Part shown: positions 5,883-11,933 of the stretch, piece after piece
How positions within the stretch are numbered: position 1 is the stretch's first letter
How the letters are laid out: each line of letters starts with the position of its first letter
Source of the DNA: an uncultured Flavobacteriales bacterium
GTDB lineage: Bacteria; Bacteroidota; Bacteroidia; Flavobacteriales_E; Vicingaceae
Length of the DNA stretch: 14,295 nucleotides
NCBI GenBank assembly: GCA_913059105.1
Contig: CAJXRL010000042.1
Span: 1 to 14,295 of the forward strand
Reading direction: 5' to 3'
Translations under genes and position numbers: made by a program
Notes under the pieces: model-generated
Told to the model about the DNA's origin: nothing
Database searches by the model: none
Seen by the model: only the letters and a program-made list of their open reading frames with translations

Positions 5883-6392
5883 ATGAACATTGATAAATTG
5901 ATTCAAAGTGCTAAGAAGTCAAGTTGGGGAAGAACTAAACTAAATTTTCTACTTCAACGTTTCATTCCATTTAATCGACCCCATGGTTTAAAGATTGTCC
6001 ACATTGCGAATAACGAAGTAAAGGTAAAAATTCCATATTGGAGAATTAACCAAAATCATTTGAAAGGAATTCATGCTTGTTGTTTAGCAACTGCTGCAGA
6101 GTATTGCTCAGGTTTTTTGTTGTTACACAAATTAGGAATGAAAAACTACCGATTAATTATGGAATCGATGGAGGTGAGTTACAAATACCAAGGTAAAACA
6201 GAAGCTTATGCAACCTTTGCGATTAATGAAAACGATTTTAATACTCACGTATTGCAACCATTGGAGTCAGAGGGATTAGTATATAAGAAATGCACAATAG
6301 AAGTACATGACGTTAATCACAATTTACTTTGCATTGCAACCACTAATTGGCAAATAAAGACCTGGGAAAAAGTAAAAACGAAAGTGGAATAA
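5883..6392 (+). CDS. DUF4442 hotdog-fold protein
   Basis: A 169-residue cytosolic protein matching the DUF4442 pattern of the hotdog-fold thioesterase superfamily. It has an N-terminal helix with FIPFNRPHG (28-35), a strand EVKVKIPYWRINQNH (45-59), the central helix with GIHACCLATAAEYCSGFLL (62-80) that packs in the hotdog core, and the strands LIMESMEVSYKYQGKTEAYATF (with the second around 101-116). Relatives in the superfamily hydrolyse acyl-CoA or bind acyl groups. No enzymatic role is established for DUF4442 itself, so a thioesterase call would be inference. It is probably monocistronic, with its own -7 element and the inverted repeat at 6400-6521 after it. It converges with ribH. Confidence 0.8.
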   Translation: MNIDKLIQSAKKSSWGRTKLNFLLQRFIPFNRPHGLKIVHIANNEVKVKIPYWRINQNHLKGIHACCLATAAEYCSGFLLLHKLGMKNYRLIMESMEVSYKYQGKTEAYATFAINENDFNTHVLQPLESEGLVYKKCTIEVHDVNHNLLCIATTNWQIKTWEKVKTKVE

Positions 6393-6399
6393 ATTGAAG

Positions 6400-6521
6400 A
6401 ATTTCAAATTTTTGAATGACGAATTACGAAGAAATTGAAAATCGGTACACATTATTTTCATAAGTGTATTATGAGTTTTTAGTCTAGCAATTCGAAATTC
6501 CCAGATTCATAATTTAAAATT
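6400..6521. repeat. Long imperfect inverted repeat between convergent genes
   Basis: The 31 bases at 6400-6430 and the reverse complement of 6491-6521 agree at most positions once a one-base shift near the middle is allowed. The outer 11 bases match at 10, and the inner 10 match at 9. A smaller dyad (GTACAC ... GTGTA) lies in the 60-base spacer. The region is AT-rich and sits between the stops of the DUF4442 gene and ribH. It may act as a bidirectional terminator or mRNA 3' stabiliser. It could also be a copy of a dispersed extragenic repeat. No other copy is in this window. Confidence 0.55.
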
Positions 6522-6525
6522 TTGC

Positions 6526-7020
6526 TTATTTCCCTAAACGATTCTTTAAATCAACCATTTTAATGGCTGTGACTGCAGCTTCGTCTCCTTTGTTGCCTAA
6601 TCTTCCGCCACTACGGTCAATACTTTGCTGTTCGGTATTATCTGTTAATACTCCAAAAATAACGGGAGCATTGTATTTTAAAGTCACATCCTTGATGCCT
6701 TGAGTAACTCCTTCGCATACAAAATCGAAGTGCTTAGTCTCTCCTTGTATTACGCAGCCTAGGCAAATAACTGCATCTACTGCTTGGTTTTCTAAAATTA
6801 GCTGAGCTCCTAACGGTAATTCGAAAGCACCTGGCACAAAGTGAATATAGATATTCGATTCGTTTACACCGTGCTTTAACAAAGTGTCTTTAGCACCTTT
6901 TAAAAGACCCAACGTAATTTTGTCGTTCCATTCAGAAACAACAATTCCCAATGTCATTGCTGAGCCATTGGGAACGGTGTTAAAATCGTATTCAGAAAGA
7001 TTATTTCCTTCAGTTGCCAT
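6526..7020 (-). CDS. ribH: 6,7-dimethyl-8-ribityllumazine synthase
   Basis: A 164-residue lumazine synthase, catalysing the penultimate step of riboflavin synthesis. It condenses 5-amino-6-ribitylamino-uracil with 3,4-dihydroxy-2-butanone 4-phosphate in the cytosol. Family motifs are all present: SEWN (29-32) for ring stacking, VPGAFELPLGA (62-72), GCVIQGETKHFDFV with the general base His97, TDNTEQQSIDRSGG with phosphate-binding Arg136, and GNKGDEAA (142-149). Length and ends are normal. The gene follows the membrane TPR gene with a 2-base gap and should be read from that gene's promoter. No FMN riboswitch or other rib gene is visible nearby. Confidence 0.97.
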   Translation of the reverse strand: MATEGNNLSEYDFNTVPNGSAMTLGIVVSEWNDKITLGLLKGAKDTLLKHGVNESNIYIHFVPGAFELPLGAQLILENQAVDAVICLGCVIQGETKHFDFVCEGVTQGIKDVTLKYNAPVIFGVLTDNTEQQSIDRSGGRLGNKGDEAAVTAIKMVDLKNRLGK

Positions 7021-7022
7021 TC

Positions 7023-7706
7023 TTATAATTGAGCTTCTGCTCTAGCAATAAATTTATCAATTTCGCTTGCTTCAGGTGAAGCTTTGAAGTCATCTTTTAT
7101 CATGTTATAATTCTCAGCAGCAGATTTGTAATCTCCATTCATTTCTTGAGCTCTAGCAGCCTTCATTAAAAATAGAGGAGTTGTAAAATCGTTTGTTTTT
7201 CTATTGGCAGCTTTTTCGTACTGATCAATTGCTTTCTCAGTGTTTTCAAGTTCAAGTAAAGCATCTCCTTTTGCTCCAATAGCTAAAGTAGCAAGAATCT
7301 CATCATCGCCATCAAATTCATTTAAAGCGTCAATTGCAGATTTAAATTCGCCAACATTTAGAAAAGACATTCCTAAATAGTAGTTTGCTAAATCTCCGGC
7401 TTTTGTACTTCCATATTTCTCAGAGATTTCAATAAATCCTGCAAAGTCCGCTCTACCATCAATTGCTAGGTTGAAAGAATCTAATCTGAAATATTTCTCA
7501 GCCATAAACATTTCTTCTCTTGCTTCATCTTCTAACGGGCCTAAATAAAGACTGTTATATGCAAAGTATCCTGCAACTACAACGATTAAACCAATAATTA
7601 CTGAAGTAAGTATGTTCTTGTTATCGTCAATGAAAGTTTCTGTTTTACTGTATACCTCTTGAACGTCTACAATTAAATCTTCGTTTTCTTCTGTATGTTT
7701 GGCCAT
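7023..7706 (-). CDS. Membrane-anchored tetratricopeptide repeat protein
   Basis: A 227-residue protein with an acidic cytoplasmic N-terminus (1-30), a single membrane segment at about 32-52 (ILTSVIIGLIVVVAGYFAY) and TPR-like helices from about 60 to the end, for example YYLGMSFLNVGEFKSAIDALNEF and TEKAIDQYEKAA. The layout resembles the YfgM type of periplasm-facing TPR protein anchored by its N-terminus. In that family the domain binds chaperones or the translocon, which is not shown here. It precedes ribH by 2 bases and shares a 104-base divergent region with recF. From memory, the TPR-ribH pair beside recF recurs in Flavobacteriia, which supports a housekeeping role. Confidence 0.85.
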   Translation of the reverse strand: MAKHTEENEDLIVDVQEVYSKTETFIDDNKNILTSVIIGLIVVVAGYFAYNSLYLGPLEDEAREEMFMAEKYFRLDSFNLAIDGRADFAGFIEISEKYGSTKAGDLANYYLGMSFLNVGEFKSAIDALNEFDGDDEILATLAIGAKGDALLELENTEKAIDQYEKAANRKTNDFTTPLFLMKAARAQEMNGDYKSAAENYNMIKDDFKASPEASEIDKFIARAEAQL

Positions 7707-7729
7707 CTTTTGTTCTTTTTACGAATCGG

Positions 7730-7759
7730 CAAAAATAGGCTTTTTTCACTCAATTCAAA
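7730..7759 (-). promoter_or_regulatory. Promoter of the TPR-ribH operon
   Basis: On the minus strand TTTG (7759-7756), an 18-base spacer and TATTTTTG (7737-7730) fit the Bacteroidota -33/-7 consensus. The -7 element ends 23 bases before the ATG at 7706. This is one of the better promoters in the window because both boxes are present. Confidence 0.65.
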
Positions 7760-7768
7760 TTAATTTTT

Positions 7769-7803
7769 TTTGGCAATTTTAGCAATAGCTTTAGGTATTT
7801 TTG
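7769..7803 (+). promoter_or_regulatory. Promoter of the recF operon
   Basis: TTTG at 7769-7772, a 23-base spacer and TATTTTTG at 7796-7803 match the Bacteroidota consensus, with the spacer at the long end of the usual range. The -7 box ends only 7 bases before the recF ATG at 7811. The transcript may therefore start almost at the start codon, giving a leaderless or near-leaderless message. Confidence 0.55.
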
Positions 7804-7810
7804 TAGAGCA

Positions 7811-8914
7811 ATGTATCTAGAAAAATTACAACTGTTAAACTTTAAGAATTATGAGGAAACAAGTGTTTCGCTTTCGCCTCATATAAACTGTTTTTTAGGT
7901 AATAACGGTCAAGGTAAAACCAACCTCTTGGATGCTATTTACTACCTATCTTTCAGTAAAAGTTTCTTTAATCCAATTGATTCGCAACTAATCAGAGATG
8001 AAGAAGCATTTATGACCTTAACCGGTGAGTTTAATAGAGAGGACGAAAAAGAAAAGATACACATTGGCTTAAAAAAAGGTCAAAAGAAGCAGGTAAAACG
8101 AAACAAAAAAGTTTATGAGCGAATTGCTGACCACATTGGACTTATTCCATTGGTCATGATTTCTCCATCCGATTCACTTTTAATTATAGAAGGTAGTGAA
8201 GTTCGGAGAAAATTCCTAGATCTAATTATATCTCAATACAATAGGAGATATTTAGATGATCTCATTCAATACAATAAAGCACTTTCTCAACGAAACAGAC
8301 TGTTGAAAAAATTCATGGAGATTAGACGATTTGACGAGGAAAGTCTAGTCATTTGGGATGATCAATTGATGAAGTATGGTAATCCTGTGTACGAAGCACG
8401 AAAGCAATTCATTGAAGAGTTCCTTCCGTTATTTCAAAAACACTATCAATTTATTAGCAGTAACAAAGAAGTTGTAAGTTTAAATTACATATCACAGTTA
8501 AATGAACTTTCATTTTCGGATAACATGTTACTTTCAAGAGATAAGGACAGAAGGCTTACTTATACAACAAAAGGGGTTCATAAAGATGATTTAGGTTTCA
8601 ACTTGGGCGATAAGCCTTTAAAGAAATTTGGTTCTCAAGGTCAGCAAAAAACCTTTCTGCTGTCACTAAAATTGGCTCAAGCAGAATTTTTAAAAGATCA
8701 TAAAAAGAATGCTCCAATTCTGTTATTAGATGACATCTATGATAAGTTGGACGAAGAAAGAGTAGCTAAATTAATGGAGGTAGTACAAAAGGATTGGTTC
8801 GGTCAAGTTTTTATTTCAGACACACATTTAGATCGTTTACCGGGTTTATTTAAAAAGTTGAAAGTAGAATTTAAAGCATTCGCAATTGAAAAAGGGGAGG
8901 TTAGAGATGTCTAA
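7811..8914 (+). CDS. recF: DNA replication and repair protein RecF
   Basis: A 367-residue SMC-like ATPase of normal RecF length. It binds gapped DNA and, with RecO and RecR, loads RecA at stalled forks. Visible motifs: LQLLNFKNYE start (7-16), Walker A GNNGQGKTNLL (30-40, Lys36), the ABC signature region FGSQGQQKT (273-281), Walker B ILLLDDIYDKLD (303-314) and the D-loop/H-loop stretch FISDTH (334-339). It is cytosolic. It opens an operon whose next three genes overlap or nearly touch. The DUF721/DciA-like gene starts inside the last codons of recF. recF is not beside dnaA/dnaN here. Confidence 0.97.
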   Translation: MYLEKLQLLNFKNYEETSVSLSPHINCFLGNNGQGKTNLLDAIYYLSFSKSFFNPIDSQLIRDEEAFMTLTGEFNREDEKEKIHIGLKKGQKKQVKRNKKVYERIADHIGLIPLVMISPSDSLLIIEGSEVRRKFLDLIISQYNRRYLDDLIQYNKALSQRNRLLKKFMEIRRFDEESLVIWDDQLMKYGNPVYEARKQFIEEFLPLFQKHYQFISSNKEVVSLNYISQLNELSFSDNMLLSRDKDRRLTYTTKGVHKDDLGFNLGDKPLKKFGSQGQQKTFLLSLKLAQAEFLKDHKKNAPILLLDDIYDKLDEERVAKLMEVVQKDWFGQVFISDTHLDRLPGLFKKLKVEFKAFAIEKGEVRDV

Positions 8915-9197
8915 AGAGGAAGAAAAACCACTCAAGTTATTGGTTGATAAAATGCTGCGTTCATATGGTTTGAGCGATAAGCTTGATGAAATGAGTTTGG
9001 TGAAAAGTTGGGAAGAAATGGTTGGAAAGATGATTGCTAATCACACAAAAGAAATATATTTTAACAAGGGTGTATTGTTTGTTCAACTTGATTCTTCAAC
9101 TTTACGTCAAGAATTAAGCTACGTGAAAACTGACTTAATTCAAAGATTGAACGAAAAAGCAGGAAAAGTAATGGTGAAAGATATTCACTTGAAATGA
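8907..9197 (+). CDS. DUF721 (DciA-like) protein
   Basis: A 96-residue protein of the DUF721/DciA family. The core shows VKSWEEMVGKMIANHTKEI (about 26-44), a strand GVLFVQLDSS (49-58) and a helix LRQELSYVKTDLIQRLN (60-76), in the order expected of the KH-like DciA domain. DciA proteins help load the replicative helicase DnaB in bacteria that lack DnaC or DnaI. Whether this short protein does so is inference. The frame also runs upstream to a TTG at 8886, but ATG 8907 is chosen. It is preceded by GGGGAGG at 8894-8900, a rare Shine-Dalgarno-like site for this genome, with 6-base spacing. The gene overlaps recF by 8 bases and the next gene by 4, so translation is likely coupled. Confidence 0.85.
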   Translation: MSKEEEKPLKLLVDKMLRSYGLSDKLDEMSLVKSWEEMVGKMIANHTKEIYFNKGVLFVQLDSSTLRQELSYVKTDLIQRLNEKAGKVMVKDIHLK

Positions 9198-9724
9198 TAC
9201 AGTTTATTGCAGATAAATATTTAGCTCAAAAGCTGAAAAAGGTAAAACGAAAAGTAGGTGCTATTAATTTAGCAACAGCTAAGTCCGCCATATTGGTTTA
9301 CAATGCGAGCAATGCTTCTTTTGAAAAAAAAGTACGAGATTATGCTCGATTTTTAAAAGAGGAAGGTGTAAAAGTTGACACGATAGGGTTTTATAAGTTG
9401 AAGGGAAAAGAAGACCAACGACCACAAGATGAGTTAGGGTATGTTTATTACGATAAGAAGTGTATAAATAGACTTGGGTTTCCAAATGATAATCGTGTTT
9501 TGAAAATGATAGCAAAGGATTATCATCTGATGATTGATTTGAATTTTGACTCAACTTTTAGTTTGAAAGTAATTTCTACTTTATCGAATGCTAATTTTAA
9601 AATTGGGAGGTCTAGAGGGTATCAGAAAGATATTTGCGACTTAACAATTAGCACAGAAAATAATGAACTTGATTATTTTCTAAGTCAAACAACGACCTAT
9701 TTAAAAATGATAAATAAAAAGTAA
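9194..9724 (+). CDS. DUF6913 family protein
   Basis: A 176-residue protein of the Bacteroidota-restricted family I recognise as DUF6913, of unknown function. It begins with a basic helix (KYLAQKLKKVKRK, 8-20). A Rossmann-like alternation of strands and helices follows: SAILVYNAS (31-39), VKVDTIGFY (59-67) and YHLMIDLNF (110-118). A SRGYQKDICDLTI stretch lies near 139-151, and the C-terminal helix is ELDYFLSQTTTYLKMI. No catalytic motif is obvious and there are no membrane segments. Start and stop of the preceding gene overlap as ATGA (9194-9197), and dapA begins 2 bases after this stop. The family commonly stands next to dapA, which hints at an envelope or lysine-related role, but this is only context. 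Confidence 0.75.
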   Translation: MIQFIADKYLAQKLKKVKRKVGAINLATAKSAILVYNASNASFEKKVRDYARFLKEEGVKVDTIGFYKLKGKEDQRPQDELGYVYYDKKCINRLGFPNDNRVLKMIAKDYHLMIDLNFDSTFSLKVISTLSNANFKIGRSRGYQKDICDLTISTENNELDYFLSQTTTYLKMINKK

Positions 9725-9726
9725 AC

Positions 9727-10602
9727 ATGGATAAGATTAAAGGCACTGGCGTTGCTCTAGTAACTCCTTTTTTAGCAGATGGAGCAATTGATTTTAATGG
9801 GTTGTCAAACGTGGTAAATCATGTGATTGAAGGTGGTTTAGACTATCTAGTGGTTTTAGGAACAACGGGAGAAACAGCGACTTTGAATACTGTAGAAAAA
9901 GACCAAGTATTGGCTCATGTGAAAGAGGTAAACAATGGTAGGCTGCCTATAGTTGTAGGAATTGGCGGGAACAATACAGCAGCGATAGTTGAAGAATTTG
10001 AGAGAGTTGATTTGGTGGGCGTTGATGCTATTTTATCTGCTAGTCCTTATTACAATAAACCAACACAAGAAGGTATTTATCAGCATTACAAAATTTTGGC
10101 AGAACATTCTCCTTTGCCTTTAGTTTTGTACAATGTTCCGGGTAGAACTGCCTCTAATATGACGGCCCAAACGACCTTGCGTTTAGCTTATGATTTCGAA
10201 AATATTGTTGCGATGAAAGAAGCTTCAGGGGATTTGAACCAGGTGATGGAAATAATAAAAGAGAAACCTTCTAGCTTTTTGGTTATTTCTGGAGAAGATG
10301 CTTTGAATTTTCCAATTATTGCTTGTGGTGGAGCAGGGGTAATTTCAGTTTTAGCCAATTCTCAACCTAAACTAACTTCAAATGTAGTTAGCCTGAGTTT
10401 GAATTCAGAAAATGAAAAGGCGAGAGCACTTCATTATAAATCATTAGATTTTACAAATTTGCTTTTTGCAGAAGGAAACCCTGCAGGAGTGAAGGCAGCA
10501 TTGAAATTACAAGGGGTTTGTGGTGATGAAGTTAGAATGCCTTTGATGAAAGCTACAGATGATTTAATTAGTGCGTTAAAAGAAGAAATGAAAACGCTTT
10601 GA
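9727..10602 (+). CDS. dapA: 4-hydroxy-tetrahydrodipicolinate synthase
   Basis: A 291-residue DapA of standard length. It condenses pyruvate with aspartate-semialdehyde, the first committed step to diaminopimelate and lysine, and so feeds peptidoglycan synthesis. Active-site residues are all visible: Schiff-base Lys164 in AMKEASGD, Tyr135 in LYNVPGRT, Tyr109 in SPYYNKP, Thr46-Thr47 in GTTGETATL, and Arg140, which corresponds to the substrate carboxylate-binding Arg. It is a cytosolic tetramer in characterised relatives. It is the last gene of the recF operon, 2 bases after the DUF6913 gene. Its stop is one base from the stop of the opposing TPR gene, so there is no room for a private terminator. 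No other dap gene is nearby. Confidence 0.97.
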   Translation: MDKIKGTGVALVTPFLADGAIDFNGLSNVVNHVIEGGLDYLVVLGTTGETATLNTVEKDQVLAHVKEVNNGRLPIVVGIGGNNTAAIVEEFERVDLVGVDAILSASPYYNKPTQEGIYQHYKILAEHSPLPLVLYNVPGRTASNMTAQTTLRLAYDFENIVAMKEASGDLNQVMEIIKEKPSSFLVISGEDALNFPIIACGGAGVISVLANSQPKLTSNVVSLSLNSENEKARALHYKSLDFTNLLFAEGNPAGVKAALKLQGVCGDEVRMPLMKATDDLISALKEEMKTL

Positions 10603-10603
10603 T

Positions 10604-11197
10604 TTAGGTATTTTTAAACCCTGACTTAACAAATTTTCCAAAAGAAGCTCTGCCTTCTTTTGATTTTAATGATTTTAGCTCATTCCAAAGGCTTTCATTC
10701 TTTTTGGCTTCGTTTATTTCTCGTTGAATGTTTCGTGCCTCTAATGGCTCACCCTGAATTCCTACGTCCGTATTCCCTTTTGGGTTTTCCATTAGGTCAT
10801 CTGCAATTTCGAAACGCTTTTTAGCTTCATTTTTATAACCCAATTGTTCCTGCAACATTCCTAAATTATTTTGAGCCACTGCATCTTCTGGATCTAATTC
10901 AATTGCTTTTTCATAATCTGCAATCGCTTCTTGGGTTAACTTAAAATGACCGCGAATATAGGCTCTGCTAGAATAGCGATATGGTTTTAATGGCTGTAAT
11001 CGAACTGCTTCATCCATGTCTGCTAAGGATTGTTTCTTCTTTGTCAAATGAAAATAGACAACTCCTCTTTCGCTCCAAAAATCTCCGTTAGTAGGATCTG
11101 CTTTTATTAATTCATTGAATATATTCAGCGATTTATCGAGATTTCCAGCTTTTAAAAACGCTACTCCTTTGTCAAATTTTTGTTGGTACTTATCCAT
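10604..11197 (-). CDS. Cytoplasmic tetratricopeptide repeat protein
   Basis: A 197-residue soluble protein with about four consecutive TPR units at residues 4-37, 38-71, 72-105 and 106-139. For example, AIADYEKAIELDPEDAVAQN is the classic repeat junction. A charged C-terminal tail (about 140-197, rich in Lys, Glu and Asn) is probably helical, with a SFGKFVKSGF end. There is no signal peptide or membrane segment, and no enzymatic domain. TPR arrays bind peptides or partner proteins; the partner here cannot be inferred. It is probably monocistronic, with its own -33/-7 promoter. It converges on dapA with a single base between stops and diverges from the NAD(P)-binding gene. Confidence 0.85.
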   Translation of the reverse strand: MDKYQQKFDKGVAFLKAGNLDKSLNIFNELIKADPTNGDFWSERGVVYFHLTKKKQSLADMDEAVRLQPLKPYRYSSRAYIRGHFKLTQEAIADYEKAIELDPEDAVAQNNLGMLQEQLGYKNEAKKRFEIADDLMENPKGNTDVGIQGEPLEARNIQREINEAKKNESLWNELKSLKSKEGRASFGKFVKSGFKNT

Positions 11198-11240
11198 AAT
11201 TTTGTAACGTAGACCGCAGTGTAATGTTTAAATTAGATGT

Positions 11241-11273
11241 CAAAATTAAGTGCAAATTATGAGTCCTAACAAA
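11241..11273 (-). promoter_or_regulatory. Promoter of the cytoplasmic TPR gene
   Basis: On the minus strand TTTG (11273-11270), a 21-base spacer and TAATTTTG (11248-11241) match the Bacteroidota consensus. The -33 box falls inside the first codons of the divergent NAD(P)-binding gene, so transcription of that gene would run across it. Confidence 0.55.
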
Positions 11274-11930
11274 ACAGCATTATTATTTGGGGCAACCGGA
11301 TTGGTTGGGACCAAATTACTTGAATTACTGCTTGAAGATGAGCGATATGAAAAGATTCGAGTTGCGAATAGAAAATCTAAGAATTACTCAAATACTAAGA
11401 TTGAAGAAGTAATTGTTGATTTTTCTGCGCTTGAAAAACATGCCGATTGCTTTAAAGTAGATCATGTCTTCATTTGTTTAGGAACTACAATTAAAAAAGC
11501 AGGTTCAAAACCGGCGTTTGAAAAGGTAGACTTGGAATATCCAACAGAGATTGCAAAACTGTCAAAGCATAACGGAGTGAAGCAGTTGGTTCATATTTCA
11601 GCAATGGGAGCGAATTCAACTTCGTCTAACTTTTATGCAAAAACGAAAGGTAGCGCCGAGAAACTAATTTGGGAAAATGGGCCAGAAAATTCTTACGCAG
11701 TGCGGCCTTCAATGCTTTTTGGCGATCGCAATGAATTTCGCTTGGGTGAGAAAATTGGAATCTTTTTTATGAAAAATTTGAAATTTTTAATGCAAGGTGG
11801 ATTAAAGAAGTATCGCGGAATATACGACGCTGAGGTAGCAGAGGCAATGCTATTTATTGCCAATGCTGGTCCCAAACAAAAATCTTTTGATTCAGATGAG
11901 TTAAAGGCAATCGCAACAAGTAATTTTTAA
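11259..11930 (+). CDS. NAD(P)-binding Rossmann-fold protein (HTATIP2/TIP30-like)
   Basis: A 223-residue protein of the atypical short-chain dehydrogenase group. The nucleotide-binding loop GATGLVG lies at residues 11-17, Asn37-Arg38 follow the second strand (suited to NADPH), FICLGTT is at about 71-77, HISAMGA is at 112-118, and the YxxxK pair is Tyr126/Lys130. VRPSMLFGDR (148-157) is the usual strand-turn after the active site. This pattern matches the HTATIP2/Oxidoreductase-like family, whose bacterial substrates are mostly unknown. ATG 11259 is preferred over GTG 11250, which lies 9 bases upstream in frame. The type II NADH dehydrogenase gene begins 3 bases after the stop, so the two are probably one operon. 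A functional link between them is conjecture. Confidence 0.82.
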   Translation: MSPNKTALLFGATGLVGTKLLELLLEDERYEKIRVANRKSKNYSNTKIEEVIVDFSALEKHADCFKVDHVFICLGTTIKKAGSKPAFEKVDLEYPTEIAKLSKHNGVKQLVHISAMGANSTSSNFYAKTKGSAEKLIWENGPENSYAVRPSMLFGDRNEFRLGEKIGIFFMKNLKFLMQGGLKKYRGIYDAEVAEAMLFIANAGPKQKSFDSDELKAIATSNF

Positions 11931-11933
11931 AAG

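Noticed and set aside
6526..7810. FMN riboswitch controlling ribH
   Set aside because: The leader before the TPR-ribH pair is about 20 bases and none of the conserved RFN element helices can fit.
9279..9554. Minus-strand open frame of about 90 codons
   Set aside because: Lies wholly inside the DUF6913 gene, has no recognisable domain and looks compositionally like an antisense shadow.
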